DNA of 44,975 nucleotides from contig PAOL01000009.1 in the NCBI GenBank assembly GCA_002708475.1, positions 49,350-94,324 on the forward strand, written 5' to 3'. The position numbers and the translations under genes are program-made. Below the pieces are notes generated by a model. The model did no database searches and had not been told where the DNA came from. It saw nothing but the letters and a program-made list of their open reading frames with translations. Source of the stretch: Oleispira sp. (lineage in GTDB: Bacteria > Pseudomonadota > Gammaproteobacteria > Pseudomonadales > Oceanobacteraceae). Of the stretch, positions 1 through 7,810 are shown piece by piece (position 1 is the stretch's first letter; each line of letters begins with the position of its first letter).

Positions 1-291
1 CATTACAGTGATGTGATATTTCAACCCGATCCTTTACCAACGGATTTAACCCATGCAAGGTTGAACCCTCAAGAGAAAGAAAGACTCTTATATTATTCTG
101 AAAATGAGAAACCCCTCTTTTTTGGTCACTACTGGATGTCTGGTGTTCCTGCAATTATACGTTCGAATATAGCGTGCTTAGATTACAGTGCCGTTAAATA
201 TGGACGCCTTGTTGCTTATAGAATGGACAGCGAAGACAAGCTAAATAATGGAAAATTTACTTGGGTTCGTGTTGAGAAAACGGAGCGATAA
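1..291 (+). CDS. Metallophosphoesterase family protein, C-terminal part (5' truncated by window)
   Basis: The reading frame is open from base 1, so the gene begins upstream of the window; the in-frame GTG at 13 is not needed as a start. The visible tail contains FFGHYWMSG, which matches the late metal-binding Gly-His motif of calcineurin-like phosphoesterases, followed by NIACLDYSAVKYGRLVAYR, a pattern seen at the end of bacterial serine/threonine phosphatase-like or diadenosine-tetraphosphatase-like proteins, where the closing strand carries a conserved CxDYS. The N-terminal catalytic motifs (DxH, GDxxDR, GNHE) lie outside the window, so activity cannot be judged. It ends 6 bp before glpG and is probably co-transcribed with it. 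The family assignment is fairly secure; the substrate is unknown. Confidence 0.6.
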   Translation, partial: HYSDVIFQPDPLPTDLTHARLNPQEKERLLYYSENEKPLFFGHYWMSGVPAIIRSNIACLDYSAVKYGRLVAYRMDSEDKLNNGKFTWVRVEKTER

Positions 292-297
292 TTAAAG

Positions 298-1200
298 ATG
301 AGTTCCATTTTGGTTTTTCAGGCAAGCCCTGAAATTAATTTGACTCCGATTACTGATCGTTTGTGGCAGGCAAAAATACCGCATAGAGTTGTCATGAATA
401 ATGGTACCCAAGATCTATGGGTTGCCCGTATTGAAGATGCTGAACAAGTAAAGATTTGGGTTCAGCAATGGCAAGCAGGTGAATTATCCGCTAAGCCCGA
501 TGCCGCAGAAAAAACACCTTGGCAAGTGGGTATGCACCAAAATGCGATTGCTTTTAGTCGTATCCCTGTGACCGTGATGCTCATGGTGATTTTGTGGAGT
601 ATTTTTGCGGCGCAACAAGTTGGTCTGGTTTTACAAATTGACTGGTTATTAGACCCATTGCTTTGGTCTGGTGAAAAGTTAGATTTCAACAGTTTTTGGC
701 ATAATGATTTTTATCGCTGGTGGTCTCCCGCTCTGATTCATCTCTCTCTTATGCACATTGTTATGAATAGTTTCTGGTGGTGGGTGTTAGCAAAAGAGGT
801 CGAATTACATGACGGCCATGGTGGATTAATCTTATTAACTTTGGTGTTGTCCTTAGGAGCGGGTTTTGCTCAGTACCTTGCCGTAGGACCTTATTTTGCC
901 GGCCTAAGCGGTGTTACCTATGGCTTGATGGGATGGGTTTGGGGTCGTCAGCATCGTTATCGTGATGCTGCTACCCCTCGCTATAATCTGCCGAGTTGGT
1001 TATTCCCATTTATGATGGTATTTATGGTCATTATGATTATGTTTGATAGCGTCTTTGGCGACTCGAATGTTGGTCATGAATCGCATGTCGCAGGTGCTTT
1101 ACTGGGAGTATTAATGGCTATGATGTGGCCAATTTCTAATATACATAATGACCCAGAAAAAATTGAAAAAGAATTAGAAGGTAAAAGTGATGACAGTTGA
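298..1200 (+). CDS. glpG: Rhomboid intramembrane serine protease GlpG
   Basis: A 300-residue inner-membrane rhomboid protease that cleaves transmembrane substrates within the bilayer. Residues 1-60 form the small cytoplasmic N-terminal domain typical of GlpG; about six membrane segments follow from residue 90. The catalytic serine is S204 in GLSGVTYG and the catalytic histidine is H263 in ESHVAGALLG. The oxyanion-hole region HLSLMHIVMNSFWWW (H153, N157) matches E. coli GlpG H150/N154. Length is close to the E. coli protein (276 residues). The ATG at 298 follows the preceding stop by 6 bp, and the end overlaps the start of the YeaC-like gene, suggesting translational coupling. It is the first of two rhomboid-fold proteases in the window; the second (28561) is a rhombosortase. 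Confidence 0.93.
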   Translation: MSSILVFQASPEINLTPITDRLWQAKIPHRVVMNNGTQDLWVARIEDAEQVKIWVQQWQAGELSAKPDAAEKTPWQVGMHQNAIAFSRIPVTVMLMVILWSIFAAQQVGLVLQIDWLLDPLLWSGEKLDFNSFWHNDFYRWWSPALIHLSLMHIVMNSFWWWVLAKEVELHDGHGGLILLTLVLSLGAGFAQYLAVGPYFAGLSGVTYGLMGWVWGRQHRYRDAATPRYNLPSWLFPFMMVFMVIMIMFDSVFGDSNVGHESHVAGALLGVLMAMMWPISNIHNDPEKIEKELEGKSDDS

Positions 1201-1435
1201 TGATTTGATTAAGACGATGACCCCTGAAGTATTCCAGACTATGAAAAGTGCTTTAGAATTAAGTCGCTGGCCTGATGGTCGAAAAATGGATAGCGACCAA
1301 AAAGTATTGTGTATGGAAGCCCTTATTCGTTACGAACAAATGACCAATATGCCTGCTGATCAGCGCATTGGCTATATGGAAGGATCATGTAAGTCGAGCA
1401 AAGATGACGATGTTCAGCCGCTAACTATAAAATAA
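1190..1435 (+). CDS. YeaC-like DUF1315 family protein
   Basis: A small soluble protein of 81 residues starting MTVDDLIKTMTPEVFQTMK. The opening and the WPDGRKMDSDQKVLCMEALIRYE segment match the YeaC/DUF1315 family, which has no known function. The coding region overlaps the end of glpG by 11 bp; GTG 1187 could also serve as the start, but ATG 1190 gives the usual family N terminus. The last 20 residues are charged and probably disordered. Overlap with glpG suggests a shared mRNA. The family call is good; the role is unknown. Confidence 0.8.
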   Translation: MTVDDLIKTMTPEVFQTMKSALELSRWPDGRKMDSDQKVLCMEALIRYEQMTNMPADQRIGYMEGSCKSSKDDDVQPLTIK

Positions 1436-1443
1436 AAAAATTT

Positions 1444-1489
1444 AAAGTTAGAAACTCTAAAATAAGAAACCATTAAAGTAAGAAGCTGT
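1444..1489 (+). repeat. Three imperfect 15-16 bp tandem repeats abutting the DUF2797 start
   Basis: Three successive AT-rich units at 1444-1458, 1459-1474 and 1475-1489 share the pattern AAA(G/A)T-AAGAA(A/G)C. The last ends directly at the ATG of the next gene and supplies its AAGAAG ribosome-binding-like sequence. They could be a duplicated translation-initiation leader or chance AT-rich similarity. Confidence 0.35.
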
Positions 1490-2326
1490 ATGCCGACAAT
1501 ATCTGGCCATTTGAATAAAATGGTAACTCAGCTTAATGCTGAAACGGGCGCGAAAGTTCAATATCAAATGAGTCTAGATGATCATCTTATCGATCTTAAT
1601 TCATTAGTGGGTAAGACGATTAAAATGAATTATGTAGGTGAGATTCATTGTAGTCACTGTGGTCGCAAAACCAATAAAAGTTTCAGTCAGGGCTATTGCT
1701 ACCCTTGTTTTAAAAAGCTGCCTCAGTGTGATTTGTGCATTATGAGCCCAGAAAAATGCCATTATCATCTAGGTACGTGTCGAGATTCGGCTTGGGGTGA
1801 TAGTTTTTGTATGCAGGATCATTTTGTTTATTTAGCGAACTCTTCAGCGTTAAAGGTAGGTATTACTCGTGGAACCCAACTACCAACGCGTTGGTGTGAT
1901 CAAGGCGCAACTCAAGGCCTACCGATATTCCGTGTAAAAGATCGATTATTGTCGGGGCTTGTCGAAACTCTGTTTAAGCAAACCCTTGCTGATAAAACAA
2001 ATTGGCGCGCAATGCTAAAAGGCGATGCTGAACGTATTGATCTTACGACTATTCGAGATGAACTGTATGAACAATATGCTGAAGGCATACAACAGTTAGA
2101 GCTTGAGCATGGGCCGGGCGCTATTGTTCCATTACCAGAAGCTGAAGTGGTTGAACTTGAATATCCCGTATTGGAATACCCAACAAAAGTCAGTAGTTTT
2201 AACTTTGATAAAACACCTGAAGTTGAAGGTAAGTTGATGGGTATTAAGGGTCAGTATCTTTTATTGGATGGTGGCGTTATTAATTTGAGAAAGTTTTCTT
2301 CTTATCACATCGAATTTACTTATTAA
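1490..2326 (+). CDS. DUF2797 domain-containing protein (zinc-finger plus GIY-YIG-like)
   Basis: A 278-residue protein of the DUF2797 family. After an N-terminal beta-rich region (residues 1-50), residues about 53-105 hold clustered cysteines and histidines (CSHCGRKT, CYPCF, CDLC, CHYHLGTC), which look like structural zinc sites. The next segment, VYLANSSALKVGITR followed by TRWCDQGA, resembles the beginning of a GIY-YIG-type nuclease fold, with VYLA and KVGITR in the positions of the two GIY/YIG strands; this is an inference from pattern only. It sits between the YeaC-like gene and pepN, 4-7 bp before pepN, so it is probably in the same operon. The function is unknown; a nucleic-acid role is suggested by the zinc and GIY-YIG-like features. 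Confidence 0.75.
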   Translation: MPTISGHLNKMVTQLNAETGAKVQYQMSLDDHLIDLNSLVGKTIKMNYVGEIHCSHCGRKTNKSFSQGYCYPCFKKLPQCDLCIMSPEKCHYHLGTCRDSAWGDSFCMQDHFVYLANSSALKVGITRGTQLPTRWCDQGATQGLPIFRVKDRLLSGLVETLFKQTLADKTNWRAMLKGDAERIDLTTIRDELYEQYAEGIQQLELEHGPGAIVPLPEAEVVELEYPVLEYPTKVSSFNFDKTPEVEGKLMGIKGQYLLLDGGVINLRKFSSYHIEFTY

Positions 2327-2333
2327 AGGCTTG

Positions 2334-4970
2334 ATGATGCAAGACACGCAACCGAAAAATATTTATTTGAAAGATTATCAGCCTCCGCATTTTGTTATTG
2401 AGGAGACTCACTTACGCTTCGATCTTTTTGAGGATTATAGCCAAGTGGATAGTCGCCTAGTTATGCGCCGAAATAATGAGCAGCATGCAAATTATGCTGG
2501 ACCTCTTGTGCTGGTTGGTCAGCAGCTAGAATTGTTGAGCATTAAAGTTGATGGGCAGTCATTAACAGCCGATGACTATCAGCTAGAAGGTGATAACTTA
2601 ACGATTTATAAGGTCACTGACGAATTTGTATTAGAAATATCGACGCGAATTGAACCGCAAAATAACACGGCGTTAGAAGGTTTATATAAGTCGGGTGGTA
2701 TGTTTTGTACTCAATGTGAAGCTGAAGGCTTTCGTCGTATTACGTACTTTTTAGATCGACCTGATGTGATGAGTATATTCACGACTGAAGTTATTGCAGA
2801 TAGTACAAAATATCCGATTTTATTATCGAACGGTAATGCAGTTGAAAGAAAAGAATTAGATTCTGGCCGTCATAGTGTTACTTGGCACGATCCACATAAG
2901 AAACCCTGCTATTTGTTTGCGCTAGTGGCAGGTTCATTGTTGGTTAAAGAAGATACCTTTGTGACGATGTCTGGTCGTACCGTCGACTTACAAATATTTG
3001 TTGAGCCACAAAATATTGATAAAACCGACTATGCAATGGACGCGCTTAAGCGTTCGATGAAGTGGGATGAAGATAAGTACGGCCGCGAGTATGATTTAGA
3101 TATTTTTATGATCGTTGCGGTTGATGATTTCAATATGGGGGCAATGGAAAATAAGGGACTCAATATCTTTAATTCCTCGTGCGTATTGGCCAACCCCCAA
3201 ACTGCAACAGATATTGCTTATCAGCGAATTGAAGCCATTGTTGCTCATGAATACTTTCATAACTGGTCGGGTAATCGAGTCACTTGTCGAGATTGGTTTC
3301 AGTTAAGTTTGAAAGAAGGTTTTACCGTTTATCGTGATGCACAGTTCACGGCTGATATGAATTCAGCGACGGTTAAGCGAATTGAGGATGCTAGCTTAAT
3401 GCGCACAGTTCAGTTTGCAGAGGATGCAGGTCCAATGGCTCATCCTGTGCAGCCTGATTCGTTTATTGAAATCTCAAACTTCTATACCGTCACTATCTAT
3501 GAAAAAGGTTGTGAAGTTGTAGGCATGATTAATAAATTATTGGGTAATGAAGGCTTCCGTAAAGGATCTGACCTGTATTTTGAACGCCATGACGGCCAAG
3601 CTGTAACCATCAATGAATTTATATCGGCGATGGAGGATGCTAATAGCATCTCATTAACGCAATTCAAACGTTGGTATAAATCAGCGGGTACTCCCGTTGT
3701 CGATGTTGAAAGTCATTTTGATGAAGTCGCTAAAACCTATACATTAAATTTCAAGCAATCCTGTGCTGAACCTTTCTTAATACCTATTGAATTAGGTCTG
3801 TTAGGAAAAAATGGTAATGATCTTGAAATAGTCGTTGATGAAAATTTATCATCTAAGGCTGAAAGCTTCAGTGGTGGTATCTTCCAACTAACTGAAAAAG
3901 AACAGACTCTGGTCTTTAAGGGTATTGAATCAGAACCTGTGCCATCGTTGCTACGAGATTTTTCTGCTCCTATAAAATTAAATTACGACTACAGTCGTGA
4001 TCAATTATTGTTTTTACTACAGTATGATAGTGATGGCTTCAACTGTTGGGATGCAGGCCAGAGCTTGGCGCTTGATGTTATCTATGAGGTTATGTCACAA
4101 CAAAAAGAAGGCTTACCATTAGAGGTTGATTCGCGTTTAGTGAATGCGTATCAAGGTTTGTTGCAGCGTGAAGATTTGGATCATGCAATGTTGGCAAAAA
4201 TGCTGATTTTGCCAAGTATTTCTTATATTGCTGAAACTCAGGCAGAAATAGATATTCATGCAATTGATCAAGCTCGTATGTATGTGCAAACGGTTCTGGC
4301 AGATGCCTTAGCTGAGAATTTAGCCAGCCTATATAACCGCCTAAATGTTGAGCAAGGGTATTTACCTGAGCCGACTCAAATGGCGCAGCGTGGATTGAAA
4401 AATGCAGCGTTAAATTACTTATTAAAATCAACAAACAGTGACTACAAAGCCTTAGCTGTTAAGCAGTTTGAGAATAACGACAATATGACCGATAGTATGG
4501 CTGCACTAGCCAGTTTAGTGAATTCGGCTCATAAGCTTGAGGCTGAATCTGCATTAACTGCTTTCTATAAAAAATGGCAAGCAGAGCCTTTAGTAGTTAA
4601 TCAATGGTTGGCTGTGCAAGCAGGATCTGCTGAATATGGCTCTATTGAAAATATTCGTCAGTTGTTAAGTCATGAAGCTTTTGATATAAAAAATCCAAAC
4701 AAAGTGCGCTCTGTTATCGGCACATTTGCGGGTCAATCTTTAGTGAATTTCCATGCGAAAGATGGATCTGGCTATCAATTGTTGGCGGATAATATTATTT
4801 TATTGAATACGCTGAATCCACAAATTGCTTCACGTTTAGTTGCCCCTTTAAGTAAGTGGAGACGTTATGTTGACCATCAAGGTCAACAAATGAAGGCGCA
4901 ATTACAGAGAATTATGGCTCAGGAGTCTCTTTCAAAGGACGTTTACGAGGTAGTAAGTAAGAGTTTATAG
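2334..4970 (+). CDS. pepN: Aminopeptidase N (M1 zinc metallopeptidase)
   Basis: An 878-residue cytosolic M1 aminopeptidase that removes N-terminal amino acids from peptides during protein turnover. The substrate-binding exopeptidase motif GAMENKGLNIFNS is present, followed by the zinc motif HEYFH (H305, E306, H309) and the third ligand E328 in LKEGFTVYRD. The NRVTCRDWFQLSLKEG block is the PepN hallmark, and the length matches E. coli PepN (870). TTG 2331, ATG 2334 and ATG 2337 are adjacent in frame; ATG 2334 is chosen because an AAAGG lies about 5 bp upstream. The C-terminal half is the helical M1 domain. It ends before a 158-bp gap that carries a weak hairpin. Confidence 0.95.
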   Translation: MMQDTQPKNIYLKDYQPPHFVIEETHLRFDLFEDYSQVDSRLVMRRNNEQHANYAGPLVLVGQQLELLSIKVDGQSLTADDYQLEGDNLTIYKVTDEFVLEISTRIEPQNNTALEGLYKSGGMFCTQCEAEGFRRITYFLDRPDVMSIFTTEVIADSTKYPILLSNGNAVERKELDSGRHSVTWHDPHKKPCYLFALVAGSLLVKEDTFVTMSGRTVDLQIFVEPQNIDKTDYAMDALKRSMKWDEDKYGREYDLDIFMIVAVDDFNMGAMENKGLNIFNSSCVLANPQTATDIAYQRIEAIVAHEYFHNWSGNRVTCRDWFQLSLKEGFTVYRDAQFTADMNSATVKRIEDASLMRTVQFAEDAGPMAHPVQPDSFIEISNFYTVTIYEKGCEVVGMINKLLGNEGFRKGSDLYFERHDGQAVTINEFISAMEDANSISLTQFKRWYKSAGTPVVDVESHFDEVAKTYTLNFKQSCAEPFLIPIELGLLGKNGNDLEIVVDENLSSKAESFSGGIFQLTEKEQTLVFKGIESEPVPSLLRDFSAPIKLNYDYSRDQLLFLLQYDSDGFNCWDAGQSLALDVIYEVMSQQKEGLPLEVDSRLVNAYQGLLQREDLDHAMLAKMLILPSISYIAETQAEIDIHAIDQARMYVQTVLADALAENLASLYNRLNVEQGYLPEPTQMAQRGLKNAALNYLLKSTNSDYKALAVKQFENNDNMTDSMAALASLVNSAHKLEAESALTAFYKKWQAEPLVVNQWLAVQAGSAEYGSIENIRQLLSHEAFDIKNPNKVRSVIGTFAGQSLVNFHAKDGSGYQLLADNIILLNTLNPQIASRLVAPLSKWRRYVDHQGQQMKAQLQRIMAQESLSKDVYEVVSKSL

Positions 4971-5029
4971 CTATAGCTGAGTGTTTTTTGCACAAAATAG
5001 ATTAATTTGTGCTTTAGAATAAATTAACT

Positions 5030-5054
5030 GCCCTAGGCGCATTGAGACTAGGGC
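5030..5054. terminator. Weak hairpin after pepN
   Basis: GCCCTAG at 5030-5036 pairs with CTAGGGC at 5048-5054 around an 11-nt loop. The following sequence (TAACTTTCTTTA) is only partly T-rich, so termination is plausible but not strong. A second 7-bp inverted repeat (GCACAAA/TTTGTGC, 4990-5012) lies just upstream. Confidence 0.4.
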
Positions 5055-5076
5055 TAACTTTCTTTATGCTAAGGCC

Positions 5077-5116
5077 ATAATATTTTATCTAGATAAAAAT
5101 AATATAAGAATAATAT
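5077..5116. promoter_or_regulatory. Palindrome and ATAATAT repeats upstream of the DUF1329 gene
   Basis: A perfect 16-bp palindrome, TTTTATCTAGATAAAA (5083-5098), sits about 30 bp before the start at 5129. ATAATAT occurs three times, at 5077-5083, 5099-5105 and 5110-5116. The AT-rich block probably contains the promoter -10 region, and the palindrome may be an operator for a dimeric regulator. No regulator is identified. Confidence 0.4.
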
Positions 5117-5128
5117 TGAGGTCGCAGA

Positions 5129-6496
5129 ATGAAAAAGCACAATTGGGTCGCGGCTGGCGTTTTGGTATTGGCAGCATTTAGCCAATTAACCACAGCAGCA
5201 GTTTCCGTTCAGCAGGCTGAACGCCTTAAGGGTGAATTAACACCTTTGGGTGCAGAGCGTGCAGGTAATGGTAAAGATATTCCTGTATGGCGAGGCGGTG
5301 TTTCGGTACCGGCCTTGGATTATAAAAAGTCAGGTCAACATCATCCAAACCCTTATCCGCAAGATAAACCATTATTCGTCATTACAGCGGATAATGTAGA
5401 AACCCACAAAGAATTTTTGACCGATGGTCAATTAGCATTATTTAAAACGTATCCTGATACATTTAAAATGCCAATTTACCAAACGCGCCGAAGTGCAGCC
5501 GCACCAGAATGGATATATGAGAATACCTATAAAAATGCCATTCGAGCAGAGTTAAATCAAAATGGTGCAGGGCTTCGTTATGCCTATGGTGGAATACCAT
5601 TTCCTATTGCAAAAAATGGTTTAGAAGCAATCTGGAATCACATCACGCGCTGGCGTGGGGTTTTCTTTAGCCGACGTTCTTCAGAAGTAGCCGTACAAAA
5701 AGATGGTGGCTTTTCTCTAGTAACTGTTCAGCAAGATATCCTGTTTAATTACTATAACCCAACAGCAACGATTGATGAGTTGAATAATATTCTGTTCTAT
5801 TACTTATCTTTTACAAAAGCGCCTGCGCGATTAGCGGGTGGTGCGGTATTGGTTCATGAAACTATCGATCAGGTTGAAGAATCTCGTCAAGCATGGGGCT
5901 ATAACGCGGGTCAGCGTCGTGTTCGTCGTGCGCCTAACCTAGCTTATGACACGCCTATTGCGGCTGCTGATGGTCTTCGTTATGCCGATGATACGGATAT
6001 GTATAACGGTGCCCCTGATCGTTACGACTGGAAGTTAGTAGAAAAGAAAGAAATATATATTCCTTACAATAACTATGACTTGTCTAGCAAACAGTTAACG
6101 TATAAAGAAATTCTAAAGCCTGGACACATTAATCCTGATCATACGCGTTACGAAAAACACCGCGTTTGGGTTGTAGAAGCAACTTTAAAAGAAGGTGCGC
6201 GTCACGTTTATAATAAGCGCCGTTTCTTCCTTGATGAAGACACTTGGGGCATTGCGGTTGCAGATCAATATGACAGTGCAGGCGATTTATGGCGTGTCAG
6301 TATGGCTTACTTGAAAAATTATTATGAATTGCCAGTAACTTGGACAACGCTAGATGTTTTCCATGATGTTAAAGCAAGACGTTATCACGTACAGGGTTTA
6401 GATAACGAAGAGCGCAGCACGGTTGACTTTAGTTTGGATCTTCCAAACGACCAATATTTTACGCCTTCGGCATTACGTCGTCGTGGTAAACGTTAA
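5129..6496 (+). CDS. DUF1329 domain-containing periplasmic/outer-membrane-associated protein
   Basis: A 455-residue exported protein. Residues 1-23 form a Sec signal peptide (MKKHNWVAAGVLVLAAFSQL, ending TTAA). The mature part has the DUF1329 pattern: an early LTPLGAERAGN, DKPLFVITADN, a central YYNPTATIDELNN, tyrosine-rich RYDWKLVEKKEIYIPYN, and RFFLDEDTWGIAVADQYD with WRVSMAYLKNYYELP near the C terminus. Relatives are sometimes annotated as outer-membrane lipoprotein-sorting-like (LolA/LolB-type fold), which would suit binding of a lipid or hydrophobic ligand; this is family knowledge, not something shown here. It leads a module with a YCF48 protein and an RND transporter. In other genomes this set often includes a DUF1302 gene just upstream; here the upstream gene is pepN. 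Confidence 0.85.
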   Translation: MKKHNWVAAGVLVLAAFSQLTTAAVSVQQAERLKGELTPLGAERAGNGKDIPVWRGGVSVPALDYKKSGQHHPNPYPQDKPLFVITADNVETHKEFLTDGQLALFKTYPDTFKMPIYQTRRSAAAPEWIYENTYKNAIRAELNQNGAGLRYAYGGIPFPIAKNGLEAIWNHITRWRGVFFSRRSSEVAVQKDGGFSLVTVQQDILFNYYNPTATIDELNNILFYYLSFTKAPARLAGGAVLVHETIDQVEESRQAWGYNAGQRRVRRAPNLAYDTPIAAADGLRYADDTDMYNGAPDRYDWKLVEKKEIYIPYNNYDLSSKQLTYKEILKPGHINPDHTRYEKHRVWVVEATLKEGARHVYNKRRFFLDEDTWGIAVADQYDSAGDLWRVSMAYLKNYYELPVTWTTLDVFHDVKARRYHVQGLDNEERSTVDFSLDLPNDQYFTPSALRRRGKR

Positions 6497-6593
6497 TAAA
6501 TAACATTATTTAACACATGTAAATTAGATAAATTGTTCAAGGTCGGCTATGCTAGCGGCCTTCAAAAAAATTATAAAAAATCTGGAGCGTTAT

Positions 6594-7808
6594 ATGAGAT
6601 TCCCATCGATTCGAATGAGAATCGTTACGGTAGCCCCGCCAAAAATATTTGTTAAATCTGCATTACTTGTGATCAGTTTAATGTTTACGACATTGGCGCA
6701 GTCAGCATGGCAAGATCCATTGGTAACACCAGCGTTATCGACTGATCGAGCTCATGAAAGCTTATTATTAGATATTACCCGTGTTGGCAGCCGTTTAATC
6801 GCTGTCGGTGCTCATGGGCACATTGTTTATTCTGATGACAGTGGTAAAAGTTGGTCTCAGTCTCGCACACCTTCTTCAGTTACATTAACGGCAGTTTACT
6901 TTGCTAGTGCAACTAAAGGTTGGGCAGTAGGTCATGATGGTTTGATCCTGCATTCAGAAGATGCCGGTGAAACTTGGGTTAAGCAGTTTGATGGTTACTT
7001 AGCAAACACGGCGATTGTAAAAGGTGCCAGTGAAAATAAAGACAAGGCGATTGCTGCTTTGACTGAAGCTGAGAAATCCGGTGATGCTACAGAAATTGAT
7101 AATGCTGAAATGTTTTTAGAAAACATCACTTATGCATTAGAAGATGCTCAATATGATCAAGAAAGTGGTTCTACTAAGCCTTTCTTAGATGTTTGGTTTT
7201 ATGATGCAAATATAGGTTTTGCTGTAGGCGCATACGGTATGGCTTTCCATACGACAGATGGTGGAAAAAACTGGATCGATTGGTCTTCTCATTTAGATAA
7301 TAATGATCGCTTGCATATCAATGGTATCGCGATGGTTGGTGCTCGTTCTTTAATGGTAGTTGGAGAGCAGGGCTTAATCTTACGTTCTGATGATATGGGT
7401 GAAAATTGGCGTGCAATACCATCTCCTTATGAAGGTTCATTTTTTGGTTTAAGCGCACAAAGAGATAATGTCTTAGTATTTGGCTTACGTGGAAATCTTT
7501 ATCACTCTGTCGATGGTGGTATTCAGTGGCAAAAAGTTTACACCAACTCTGAACAAACATTGATGGCGGGTGTTACGAAAACAAATAAATCGCATGTTCT
7601 TGTTGGCAATGGGGGTTCAGTTGTTTTGTTAAACCGTCGCTCAGAAGATGCAAAATCCATTATATTACCAGGTCGAACTACTTCAGCTTCTGTAGCTCAA
7701 GCGCCTGACGGTACTATTGTTATCGTTGGTGAAGCAGGTATTGAGCGTATTAATACCAAAGGGTTAGTGATTGATGAAACAATTACTATGGCTGAAGGGA
7801 ACTTCTAA
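6594..7808 (+). CDS. YCF48-related beta-propeller protein, exported
   Basis: A 404-residue protein with a signal peptide (hydrophobic KSALLVISLMFTTLAQSA) and repeated YCF48/BNR-like blades: SDDSGKSWSQS, GWAVGHDGLILHSEDAGETW, GFAVGAYGMAFHTTDGGKNW, GEQGLILRSDDMGENW and VDGGIQWQKV. Each repeat pairs a VG.xG strand with a downstream G-x-x-W turn. A helical insertion of roughly 60 residues (about 145-205, DKAIAALTEAEKSG...) interrupts the propeller, as in homologues encoded beside RND transporters. ATG 6594 is chosen over 6549 because GGAG lies 6 bp upstream. It ends 2 bp before the transporter, so it is very likely a partner or assembly subunit of that transporter. YCF48 proteins of plastids and cyanobacteria assist photosystem assembly; that role does not apply here. 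Confidence 0.85.
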   Translation: MRFPSIRMRIVTVAPPKIFVKSALLVISLMFTTLAQSAWQDPLVTPALSTDRAHESLLLDITRVGSRLIAVGAHGHIVYSDDSGKSWSQSRTPSSVTLTAVYFASATKGWAVGHDGLILHSEDAGETWVKQFDGYLANTAIVKGASENKDKAIAALTEAEKSGDATEIDNAEMFLENITYALEDAQYDQESGSTKPFLDVWFYDANIGFAVGAYGMAFHTTDGGKNWIDWSSHLDNNDRLHINGIAMVGARSLMVVGEQGLILRSDDMGENWRAIPSPYEGSFFGLSAQRDNVLVFGLRGNLYHSVDGGIQWQKVYTNSEQTLMAGVTKTNKSHVLVGNGGSVVLLNRRSEDAKSIILPGRTTSASVAQAPDGTIVIVGEAGIERINTKGLVIDETITMAEGNF

Positions 7809-7810
7809 TC

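Noticed and set aside
462-689. Reverse frame inside glpG
   Set aside because: It is a shadow of a gene with complete rhomboid catalytic motifs; composition shows no protein-like pattern.
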